A model generated the notes under the pieces. That model saw only the letters and a list, made by a program, of their open reading frames with translations. It did not search any database and was not told where the DNA came from. The position numbers and the translations under genes were made by a program. From an uncultured Candidatus Nemicrothrix sp. (GTDB lineage Bacteria > Actinomycetota > Acidimicrobiia > Acidimicrobiales > MedAcidi-G1): a DNA stretch of 64,000 nt. How positions within the stretch are numbered: the first letter of the stretch is position 1; each line of letters starts with the position of its first letter. Shown one piece after another: positions 47,792-54,422 of the stretch. The DNA lies in the NCBI GenBank assembly GCA_913055915.1, contig CAJXKL010000006.1:1-64000 (forward strand). The letters run 5' to 3'.

Positions 47792-48298
47792 ATGTCCGAT
47801 GAGGCCCGACCCGGTGGGAGCATGCAGGTCAAGGTCTTGACCGTCTCCGACGGCGTCGTCCACGGCATTCGTGAGGACCGCTCGGGGGCAGCGCTGGCTG
47901 GCCGGGTCAGGGACGAGGGCTGGGTTCTGGCTGGTCAGGCAGTCTGCGCCGATGGCGTCGACGAGGTGGCCGGTGCACTCAGGGCCCTGGCCGACGGTTT
48001 CCACGGCCTGGTTGTCACCACCGGTGGAACGGGCTTTGGCCCACGCGACCTGACGCCTGAGGGCACGAGGGCCGTCATCGACAGGGAAGCCCCGGGGCTG
48101 GCCGAGGCCATGCGCCTCGTCAACCCGCTTGGGCGTCTGTCACGGGGCATCGCCGGCACCATCGGCACAACGCTCATCGTGAACACCCCCGGTTCCTCCG
48201 TTGGCTGCATCGAGTGCCTGGAGGCCGTGGTCGACGTTGTTCCCCATGCGGTGCGGCTTCTGGTCGACAACGCCGATCCGCACCCCTTTGCCGGCTGA
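47792..48298 (+). CDS. MoaB/Mog-family molybdopterin-binding protein
   Basis: A 168-aa protein of the MoaB/Mog family, which adenylylates molybdopterin during molybdenum cofactor synthesis. Signatures: 'VKVLTVSDGVVHGIREDRSG', 'LVVTTGGTGFGPRDLTPEGTRAVI' and 'NTPGSSVGCIECLEAV'. No other moa or moe genes are in the window. The ATG is supported by promoter spacing; a second ATG at 47825 would give the usual short N-terminus. It ends 7 nt before ribD. Confidence 0.88.
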   Translation: MSDEARPGGSMQVKVLTVSDGVVHGIREDRSGAALAGRVRDEGWVLAGQAVCADGVDEVAGALRALADGFHGLVVTTGGTGFGPRDLTPEGTRAVIDREAPGLAEAMRLVNPLGRLSRGIAGTIGTTLIVNTPGSSVGCIECLEAVVDVVPHAVRLLVDNADPHPFAG

Positions 48299-48305
48299 GT
48301 CGACC

Positions 48306-49307
48306 GTGGACACCGACGCCACCTTCATGGCGCAGGCCATCGAGGTGGCCGGAGCCGCCCGGTACCGGAGTTCGCCCAACCCCTGGGTGGGCGCCGTGGT
48401 CGTGGCCGAAGGTCGAGTCGTTGGCGCCGGGGCAACCAGCCCCCCGGGTGGCGCCCATGCCGAGGTTGTCGCGTTGGCTGAGGCAGGGGAGCAGGCGAGG
48501 GGAGCGACGCTCTTCACGACGCTCGAGCCCTGCTGCCACGAGGGTCGCACCGGACCGTGCACCACAGCACTGGTCGGTGCAGGGATCAGCCGTGTCGTCG
48601 TGGGCGTGGCCGATCCGGACCCCGACGTGGCCGGAGGTGGCATAGCTGCCCTTTCCGGAGCCGGTGTCGAGGTCGAGGTGGGTGTCGGGGCCGAAGCGGT
48701 CGGAGAGCAGTTGCGGCCGTACCTGCACCACCGCCGCACCGGCCTTCCGTACGTGGTCCTCAAGCTGGCTGCCACCCTCGATGGCCGCATTGCCGCTACC
48801 GACGGGTCCAGCACATGGATCACGGGTGCAGAGGCCAGGCAGGACGTGCACAGGCTGCGTGCACAGAGCGATGCCGTCTGCGTTGGAGCTGGGACCATTC
48901 GGGCTGATAACCCACGCCTTACCGTCCGCGACTGGCCCGGAGCCGAAGCCGCCGGGGCACGTGACCCCAGGCGGGTGGTGCTCGGACAGATCCCCGAAGA
49001 GGCGAGGGTGTCACCTGCGAGATCCCACGAGGGTCCCCTCGATGGCTTGCTCTCCGGCCTGGGCGACGACGGGGTGGTGCAACTCCTCGTGGAGGGTGGC
49101 GCCGACGTTGCGGGCCGCTTCCACCGGGCCGGGCTGGTGGACCGTTACGTCATCTACCTGGCGCCGGCGATCCTGGGTGGCGACGACAGCGTGCCGATGA
49201 TGGCCGGACCCGGAAGCTCCACCATGGCCGATGCGGCAAGGGGAAGGTTCACCTCGATCACTCCACTCGGCGACGACCTGCGTATCGATATGGTGCTCGA
49301 CATCTGA
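48306..49307 (+). CDS. ribD: Bifunctional riboflavin biosynthesis deaminase/reductase RibD
   Basis: Second and third steps of riboflavin synthesis. The 333-aa protein has an N-terminal cytidine-deaminase-like domain with zinc ligands His51 (in 'HAE', with Glu53), Cys76 and Cys85 ('PCCHEGRTGPC'), then the reductase domain ('VLKLAATLDGRIAATDGSSTWITG', 'GAGTIRADNPRLTVR', 'LLVEGGADVAGRF'). It is a little short (typical ~360). No ribE/ribA/ribH follows. GTG start; the downstream neighbour is hisG. Confidence 0.94.
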   Translation: MDTDATFMAQAIEVAGAARYRSSPNPWVGAVVVAEGRVVGAGATSPPGGAHAEVVALAEAGEQARGATLFTTLEPCCHEGRTGPCTTALVGAGISRVVVGVADPDPDVAGGGIAALSGAGVEVEVGVGAEAVGEQLRPYLHHRRTGLPYVVLKLAATLDGRIAATDGSSTWITGAEARQDVHRLRAQSDAVCVGAGTIRADNPRLTVRDWPGAEAAGARDPRRVVLGQIPEEARVSPARSHEGPLDGLLSGLGDDGVVQLLVEGGADVAGRFHRAGLVDRYVIYLAPAILGGDDSVPMMAGPGSSTMADAARGRFTSITPLGDDLRIDMVLDI

Positions 49308-49349
49308 TGTCGACCGGAAATGGACCACGGGACCGTGCCGCCCGCCCGG

Positions 49350-49355
49350 TAGGTT
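49350..49355 (+). promoter_or_regulatory. -10-like hexamer of hisG (leaderless pattern)
   Basis: TAGGTT ends 7 nt before the hisG GTG and supports that start over in-frame upstream codons overlapping ribD. Confidence 0.5.
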
Positions 49356-49362
49356 CTTCGCC

Positions 49363-50238
49363 GTGCTGAAGATCGTCCTACCCAAGGGGTCCCTCGAAAA
49401 GGCCACCCTGGAACTGTTCGAGTCCGCCGACCTGGCGGTCCGACGCAGTTCCTCGGCCGACTACCGGGCCAGCGTCAACGACCCCCGCATCGACGAGGTG
49501 CGCATCCTGCGCCCCCAGGAGATACCCACGTATGTGGCCGACGGCCTCTTCGACATGGGCATCACCGGCCGCGACTGGATCGAGGAGACCGGCAGCAGCG
49601 TCGAGAGCTTCGGCGAACTGCACTACTCCAAGGCCACGGCCCGCCCCGTGAACATTGTCGTGGCGGTGCCCGAGGGCTCCGAGTACCAGTCGGTGACAGA
49701 CCTACCGTCAGGGGTGAGGGTCTCAACCGAGTACCCGGAGTTGACGAAGCGGTTTTTCGCCGAGCACTCCGTCGATGCCGACATCCGCCTTTCGTACGGC
49801 GCCACCGAGGCCAAGGTGCCAGACATCGTCGACGTGGTCGTCGACCTGACCGAGACCGGCAGGGCCATAAGGGCCGCCGGCCTGAAGATTATCGACACCA
49901 TCCTCACCAGCTACACCGAACTGGTGGCCAACCCGGTGTCATGGGCCGATTCCGACAAGCGCCACGCCATGGAACAGATCCACACCCTGCTGGAGGGAAC
50001 TCTTGAGGCCCGGGGCAAGGTGCTCGTCAAGATGAACGTGCCGGCTGACGCCCTTGATGCGGTCATCGGCCTGATGCCGGCCATGAAGGCGCCGACCGTC
50101 AACGAGTTGTTCGGTGGTGGCGGCTACGCCGTCGAGACCGTGGTGGCCAAGTCCGAGATCAACGTGCTCATCCCCGAACTGCGCGACAAGGGTGCCACCG
50201 ACATCTTGGAACTACCCCTCGCCAAGATCGTCCACTGA
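49363..50238 (+). CDS. hisG: ATP phosphoribosyltransferase, long form
   Basis: First step of histidine synthesis. The 291-aa protein is the long form, with its own C-terminal ACT-like regulatory domain ('ALDAVIGLMPAMKAPTVNELFGGGGYAVETVV'), so no HisZ is needed and feedback by histidine is expected. Catalytic parts: 'VLPKGSLEKATLELF', 'DMGITGRDWIEE', and the PRPP loop 'DIVDVVVDLTETGRAIRAAGL'. It stands alone, with no other his genes next to it. Confidence 0.95.
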   Translation: MLKIVLPKGSLEKATLELFESADLAVRRSSSADYRASVNDPRIDEVRILRPQEIPTYVADGLFDMGITGRDWIEETGSSVESFGELHYSKATARPVNIVVAVPEGSEYQSVTDLPSGVRVSTEYPELTKRFFAEHSVDADIRLSYGATEAKVPDIVDVVVDLTETGRAIRAAGLKIIDTILTSYTELVANPVSWADSDKRHAMEQIHTLLEGTLEARGKVLVKMNVPADALDAVIGLMPAMKAPTVNELFGGGGYAVETVVAKSEINVLIPELRDKGATDILELPLAKIVH

Positions 50239-50250
50239 CGGCCGGCCGGG

Positions 50251-50757
50251 TCAGCCTTCGTCGGACCCCGCCCCGTCTTCGGCCCCGCTTTCGTCGGGCT
50301 CATCTGGACCAGCGGCTTCGGCGACCCTGGCAGCCTGTTCGAACTTGACGTACGCCATCCGAATCTGGTGGAGGGCGGCCTTGAGGGTGTCTTCGGCCTC
50401 GCCCAGGCGTCCGGGTAGCTTCTCGACCACTCCGGCCATAGCATCGATGGCCACCGCCGTCTCGGTCAGGTTGGCTGGCTTCTTCGAGAGGTGGATGGCG
50501 GCAAGTTCATAGAGGCCCATGGCGTGGTTGGCCACGACCACCGCCGCCGGCATTGACGCCAACTGCTCCTGCACGGCTGCCATGTCCCTGGCCAGTTCCT
50601 CGGCCCGTTGGTGGTCCTCGGGAGCCATGTCCTCGGGAGCCATGCCTCCGACCGGCTGCTCGGGTGGCGCTGAGGCCGGGTCGTCAGGGTCGATGGGGTG
50701 TTCCCCACCGGGTGTCCAGAGGCTGTTCATGTCCTTGTTCTCTCCAGTGTCAGGCAT
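50251..50757 (-). CDS. DUF1844 domain-containing protein
   Basis: A 168-aa protein, acidic at both ends, with the DUF1844 helical core in the middle: 'AAVVVANHAMGLYELAAIHLS', 'NLTETAVAIDAMAGVVEKLPGRLGEAEDTLKAALHQIRMAYVKF' region. The family function is unknown. In other actinobacteria (for example Streptomyces) a DUF1844 gene likewise stands beside infC. The ATG at 50757 is chosen; ATG 50730 is possible. Its stop lies 12 nt from the convergent hisG stop. Confidence 0.75.
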   Translation of the reverse strand: MPDTGENKDMNSLWTPGGEHPIDPDDPASAPPEQPVGGMAPEDMAPEDHQRAEELARDMAAVQEQLASMPAAVVVANHAMGLYELAAIHLSKKPANLTETAVAIDAMAGVVEKLPGRLGEAEDTLKAALHQIRMAYVKFEQAARVAEAAGPDEPDESGAEDGAGSDEG

Positions 50758-50799
50758 TCGGTTGTAGGGAGCCCCGTTCCGGTCGGGGGGTCGTGCTGG

Positions 50800-50805
50800 T
50801 ACTCT
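50800..50805 (+). promoter_or_regulatory. Possible -10 element of the infC operon, overlapping a divergent one
   Basis: TACTCT on the plus strand overlaps TAGAGT on the minus strand, so one short AT-rich spot may serve both the infC operon and the divergent DUF1844 gene. It would put the infC transcript start near 50812 and give a leader of about 250 nt. Confidence 0.35.
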
Positions 50806-50811
50806 AGGGCC

Positions 50812-51062
50812 CACAACTGAACGGAAAGCGGGGGTCGCCCCCCACCCGGCCACCCTCCGGTACATCCGGTGGTGGTGAGCCCGGGTCTTCATCTCGTCGG
50901 ACACACCGGCGTGTTCCCACGGCAGTGCCGTCAGGAACACAATGGCAGGGTTCCTGACGGGTGTCGGCTCTCCGGCACCCGTCGTTTCACGTTTTGGGGC
51001 GACGGGCGACACAACCGACCACACAGGAGGAGAGCCTGCGTGCTTCACAGGAGCCAGGACCA
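50812..51062 (+). promoter_or_regulatory. Structured infC mRNA leader with mutually exclusive hairpins
   Basis: This 250-nt gene-free stretch is full of strong stems: GGGGG/CCCCC near 50830; hairpin A, GTGTTCC (50911) with GGAACAC (50934) enclosing ACGGC-AGT-GCCGT; hairpin B, GTCAGGAAC (50930) with GTTCCTGAC (50950); and hairpin C at 50957-50982. A and B use the same bases and exclude each other. IF3-L35-L20 operons are autoregulated through such leaders in other bacteria, via L20 or IF3. Confidence 0.55.
50957..50982 (+). terminator. Terminator-like hairpin in the infC leader
   Basis: An 11-bp stem (ACGGGTGTCGG with CCGGCACCCGT, one G-U pair) and a CTCT loop is followed by CGTTTC and a further TTTT. 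It lies downstream of two alternative hairpins, as in transcription attenuators. Confidence 0.4.
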
Positions 51063-51066
51063 ATAG
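51040..51066 (+). CDS. Candidate 8-aa leader ORF before infC
   Basis: GTG opens the peptide 'VLHRSQDQ', 9 nt after the strongest ribosome binding site of the region (AGGAGG at 51025). It contains a second AGGAG and ends with TAG that overlaps an ATA codon in the infC frame (ATAG). The geometry suggests coupling to infC but there is no homology support. Confidence 0.25.
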   Translation: MLHRSQDQ

Positions 51067-51794
51067 CGACCCCCACAAATCAGGAACCCCGGATCAACGA
51101 TCGCATCCGTGCCCGTGAGGTACGGCTGGTTTCGCCAGAAGGCGAACAGATCGGGATCCGGCCGCTGCCGGAAGCCCTCGACATGGCCCAAGACCTCGGT
51201 CTTGACCTCGTAGAGGTGGCGAATACGGCGAGCCCGCCGGTCTGCCGGATCATGGACTACGGGAAGTTCAAGTACGAACAGTCCCAGAAGGTCAAGGAAT
51301 CCCGCAAGAAGGCAACCCACATTCTGGTCAAGGAGATGAAGTACCGGCCCAAGATCGGGCCCGGCGACTTCGACACCAAGACCCGGAAGGTGGAGGCATT
51401 CCTGGAAGAGGGAAGCAAGGTCAAGGTGACCATCATGTTCCGCGGTCGCGAGATGCAGCACCCCCAGTTGGGGCGCCGCATCCTCGACAGGGTGGCCGAA
51501 ACCGTGTCCCACGTGGGGCGCGTCGAGGTCTTCCCCAAGCAGGACGGTCGCAACATGGTCATGGTCCTCGTGCCCGGGCAGGCGACGCGTCGCCAGCGAG
51601 AGGCAGCCGAGGATCGCCGTGCCGAAGAGGTGGCAGCAGCCGAAGAGGCCGCAGCCGCCGAAGAGGCCGCAGCCGAGATGGCTGGAGCGGCTGAGGCATC
51701 CGAGGCAGAAGCCACGCAGGCCGAAGAGATGACAGACACCGAGGAGACCGAAGCCGGATCCACCAGCCCGGACGAGACACCCCAGACCTCATAG
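51063..51794 (+). CDS. infC: Translation initiation factor IF-3, probable non-AUG start
   Basis: Keeps 30S subunits free and proofreads start codons. The conserved N-terminus 'EPRINDRIRAREVRLVSPEGEQIGI' begins a few residues after ATA 51063; no ATG is in frame nearby, and the nearest standard start, GTG 50961, sits in the hairpin leader. ATA has AGGAG 9 nt upstream and overlaps the stop of a tiny leader ORF; CTG 51036 is an alternative start. infC uses AUU or similar in many bacteria, which lets IF3 limit its own synthesis. From ATA the protein has 243 aa, with the normal two domains ('PPVCRIMDYGKFKYEQSQK', 'KQDGRNMVMVLVP') plus a ~60-aa Ala/Glu-rich tail. Confidence 0.88.
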   Translation: MATPTNQEPRINDRIRAREVRLVSPEGEQIGIRPLPEALDMAQDLGLDLVEVANTASPPVCRIMDYGKFKYEQSQKVKESRKKATHILVKEMKYRPKIGPGDFDTKTRKVEAFLEEGSKVKVTIMFRGREMQHPQLGRRILDRVAETVSHVGRVEVFPKQDGRNMVMVLVPGQATRRQREAAEDRRAEEVAAAEEAAAAEEAAAEMAGAAEASEAEATQAEEMTDTEETEAGSTSPDETPQTS

Positions 51795-51843
51795 ACAGGG
51801 CCCCACAGGGCCACGAGATCCCCCAGACCGGAGAAGACGAGAC

Positions 51844-52020
51844 ATGCCGAAGATGAAGACCCACCGTGGCCTCGCCAAGCGCATCAAGGTGACCGGCACC
51901 GGTCGCCTGAAGCGGGGCACCTACGTGAAGAAAGCGGTGAAGCTGAAGCGGCGGCGCGGCCGTCAGCTCGATGTGGATCCGATCAACGAGAAGTCAGTTC
52001 GCCGCAAGCTCGGCATCTGA
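51844..52020 (+). CDS. rpmI: 50S ribosomal protein L35
   Basis: A 58-aa basic protein starting 'MPKMKTHRGLAKRIKVTGTG', which fits the L35 signature (K-M-K-T-x-x-G-x-x-K-R-I-x-x-x-G). The C-terminal half ('KKAVKLKRRRGRQLDVDP...VRRKLGI') is shorter and more divergent than in most L35 proteins (~64 aa). It lies between infC and rplT as usual. Confidence 0.92.
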   Translation: MPKMKTHRGLAKRIKVTGTGRLKRGTYVKKAVKLKRRRGRQLDVDPINEKSVRRKLGI

Positions 52021-52094
52021 ACCAACAGTGACCTCTGACAGCCGTTCGGCCGTCGGGAAGCACCTATTCCCCCACGTAGAAAAAGGAGCATGTG

Positions 52095-52454
52095 ATGGCC
52101 AGAGTCAAGCGAGCCGTCCAGACCAAGAGGCGGCACAAGGCCGTACTGAAGTCCGCCAGGGGCTACTACGGCAACAAGAGCCGGTCCTTCCGCGCTGCCA
52201 ACGAGCAGTTGATGCATTCGGGCAACTACGCCTTCCGCGACCGTCGGGCCCGCAAGGGCCAGTTCCGTCGCCTCTGGATTCAGCGCATCAACGCCGCGTG
52301 CCGACAGAACGGCACCAACTACTCCAACTTCATCGCCGGTCTCAAAGCTGCCGGGGTCGAGGTGGACCGCAAGGTACTGGCCGACCTGGCCGTAACCGAT
52401 CCGGCTGCCTTCTCAGCACTGGTCGAGGTTGCCGGATCCGCTGAGGCTGCCTGA
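52095..52454 (+). CDS. rplT: 50S ribosomal protein L20
   Basis: Early-assembly 23S-binding protein that in some bacteria also represses its own operon. The 119-aa protein has '[26 protein letters not shown]' (signature over residues 1-26), '[20 protein letters not shown]' and '[25 protein letters not shown]'. ATG 52095 is preferred over GTG 52092 because AAGGAG lies 6 nt upstream. A GACAGCC/GGCCGTC hairpin sits in the 74-nt gap after rpmI. Confidence 0.96.
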   Translation: MARVKRAVQTKRRHKAVLKSARGYYGNKSRSFRAANEQLMHSGNYAFRDRRARKGQFRRLWIQRINAACRQNGTNYSNFIAGLKAAGVEVDRKVLADLAVTDPAAFSALVEVAGSAEAA

Positions 52455-52504
52455 GGTCGTAGGCAACCCGAGGTACGGCCCGCTGGACGAGTGCGGAGCC
52501 GACG

Positions 52505-53299
52505 ATGACCGTTGAGCTTGCGGGAGGCAACCAGCGCGTCCAGAGGATGCGCCGTCTGGCGCGTGACCGCGATCTGCGTCAGACCGAGGGCCGGTACGTG
52601 GTTGAGGGCCCGATCCTCGTCGAGCAGGCGATTCAGGCCGGCCTGGACCTCGAACAGCTCCTGGTGCCCGTGTCGGCTGCCCATGACGGCATCATCGTCG
52701 CTGCCGAGGCTGCGGGTGTTCCCTGTGGGCTGGTCGAGGACCGCGTCTTTGCCGGCCTGACCAGCACCCGTTCGGCACAGCCTGCGATCGCCGAGGTCTG
52801 TGAGCACCACGTCGACGGCGGTGACCTCACCGCCGGGGGTGGGACCCTGCTGGTCCTGGCCGAGGTGTCAGACCCCGGAAACGCCGGAACCCTCGTGAGG
52901 ACTGCTGAGGCATTCGGGGTGGACGGTGTGGTCTTCGCCGGTGGTGTCGACCCCTACAACCCCAAGGTGGTCAGGTCCGCTGCCGGGTCCACGTTCAGGG
53001 TCCCCTTCGCTGTCGCCTCCGGCGACGAGGTGGTTCCCGTGGTGCTTTCGGCCCTTGCTGAGGCCGGTTACTCATGCTGGGCGACCGTCCCTGACGGTGG
53101 TGTCACACCCGAGGAGGTTCCGGTGGATCGACCGGTGGCCGTGCTGCTCGGCAACGAGCCTCGTGGGTTGGCGCCTGAGGTCATCACAGCCTGCGACGGG
53201 ACTCTCACCGTTCCCACCGTCGGACAAATCGAATCCCTGAACGTGGCCGCCGCCGGTGCCGTGCTCCTCTACGGCCTCCAGCAGGCCGCCGGTCGATGA
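52505..53299 (+). CDS. TrmH/SpoU-family 23S rRNA 2'-O-methyltransferase (TsnR-like)
   Basis: A 264-aa SPOUT methyltransferase with an N-terminal L30e-like substrate-binding domain ('RVQRMRRLARDRDLRQTEGRYVVEGPILVEQAIQAG' region) and a C-terminal knot domain: 'VLAEVSDPGNAGTLVRTAEAFG', 'VAVLLGNEPRGLAPEV' and 'VPTVGQIESLNVAAAGAVLLYGL'. In actinobacteria a tsnR-type gene lies exactly here, between rplT and pheS. The precise target nucleotide is unknown. Confidence 0.9.
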   Translation: MTVELAGGNQRVQRMRRLARDRDLRQTEGRYVVEGPILVEQAIQAGLDLEQLLVPVSAAHDGIIVAAEAAGVPCGLVEDRVFAGLTSTRSAQPAIAEVCEHHVDGGDLTAGGGTLLVLAEVSDPGNAGTLVRTAEAFGVDGVVFAGGVDPYNPKVVRSAAGSTFRVPFAVASGDEVVPVVLSALAEAGYSCWATVPDGGVTPEEVPVDRPVAVLLGNEPRGLAPEVITACDGTLTVPTVGQIESLNVAAAGAVLLYGLQQAAGR

Positions 53300-53342
53300 G
53301 AGCGGCACCTGATAATGGGCGTCCGGAGGGGCGGAGGTGCCC

Positions 53343-53348
53343 TAGTCT
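53343..53348 (+). promoter_or_regulatory. Possible -10 element of pheST
   Basis: TAGTCT lies 48 nt before the pheS ATG. The resulting short leader shows no run of Phe codons, so classical Phe attenuation is not evident. Confidence 0.3.
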
Positions 53349-53396
53349 GCGGGGGTCCGCCACCCGGCTGCCGCCGACGGCTCTGATTGTTCACTG

Positions 53397-54395
53397 ATGG
53401 AACTGGACCTCGAAACGCACCTCGCCGAAGCTGCCGCCTCAATCGAGGAAGCGGTCGACCTCGACGCCCTCTCAGAGGTCGACACGGCCCTCCTCGGAAA
53501 GAAGTCGGCTGTCACCACCGCCAAGCGGGGCCTTGGTGACCTCGAGCCCGACCAGCGCCGCGAGGCTGGTGGCCGCCTGAACGAGGCCAGGGCGACCATT
53601 GAGGGCCTGGTGGCTTCCCGTCGCACCGAACTCGATGCAGCCGACAGGGTCGTCCGCCTCGAGGCTGAGCGCATGGACCTGACTGAGGCTGACCGGGGCC
53701 GACGCCTCGGCCACCGCCACGTCGTCACCCAGACATGGGACCGCCTCGAGGACCTGTTCGTGGGTATGGGCTACACGGTCGCCGAGGGGCCCGAGATAGA
53801 AGACGAGTGGCACAACTTCGGTGCCCTCAACTTTCCCCTCGGGCACCCGGCCAGGGACATGTACGACACGCTCTACGTCGATTACGGCGAGCCCCAGAGC
53901 ACCCTGCTGCGCACGCACACCTCGCCGGTGCAGATCCGGGTTATGGAGGCCGGCGAACCACCCTTCTACTCGATCATGCCGGGCAGGGTGTTCCGCTCCG
54001 ACACCGCCGATGCCACCCACATGCCCGTCTTCCACCAACTCGAGGCCCTTGTCGTTGACCGCGACATCACCTTCGGCGACCTGGCCGGAACGCTCGAGGC
54101 GTTCACAACCGCCTACTTCGGCGAGGGTTTCGCCACGCGGCTACGGCCCTCCTACTTCCCGTTCACCGAGCCCTCGGCAGAGTTCGATGTCCAGCGTCCC
54201 GACGGAAGCTGGCTGGAGCTGGGCGGCTGTGGCATGGTCCACCCCGAGGTGCTCAGGGCCGGCGGCCTCGACCCCGAGGAATGGTCCGGCTTCGCCTTCG
54301 GCTTCGGCCTGGACCGCCTTGCCTTGATGCGCCACGGCATCGATGACCTGCGCGAGCTGTTCCGTAACGACCACCGCTTCCTCTCCCAGTTCTAG
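53397..54395 (+). CDS. pheS: Phenylalanine--tRNA ligase alpha subunit
   Basis: Catalytic subunit of the (alpha-beta)2 class II enzyme. The 332-aa protein has an N-terminal coiled coil that binds tRNA ('LLGKKSAVTTAKRGLGDLEPDQRREAG'), motif 1 region 'MGYTVAEGPEIEDEWHNFGALN', 'LLRTHTSPVQIRVM', motif 2 'PGRVFRSDTADATHMPVFHQLE', 'LELGGCGMVHPEVLR' and motif 3 'GFAFGFGLDRLALMRHGI'. 27 nt separate it from pheT. Confidence 0.96.
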   Translation: MELDLETHLAEAAASIEEAVDLDALSEVDTALLGKKSAVTTAKRGLGDLEPDQRREAGGRLNEARATIEGLVASRRTELDAADRVVRLEAERMDLTEADRGRRLGHRHVVTQTWDRLEDLFVGMGYTVAEGPEIEDEWHNFGALNFPLGHPARDMYDTLYVDYGEPQSTLLRTHTSPVQIRVMEAGEPPFYSIMPGRVFRSDTADATHMPVFHQLEALVVDRDITFGDLAGTLEAFTTAYFGEGFATRLRPSYFPFTEPSAEFDVQRPDGSWLELGGCGMVHPEVLRAGGLDPEEWSGFAFGFGLDRLALMRHGIDDLRELFRNDHRFLSQF

Positions 54396-54422
54396 GAACC
54401 AGACGATGACCTGCCACCTCCC

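Noticed and set aside
50942-51115. ATG frame of 57 codons across the infC leader hairpins
   Set aside because: It overlaps the IF3 coding start in another frame, has no homology, and its ATG lies in a hairpin loop without a ribosome binding site.
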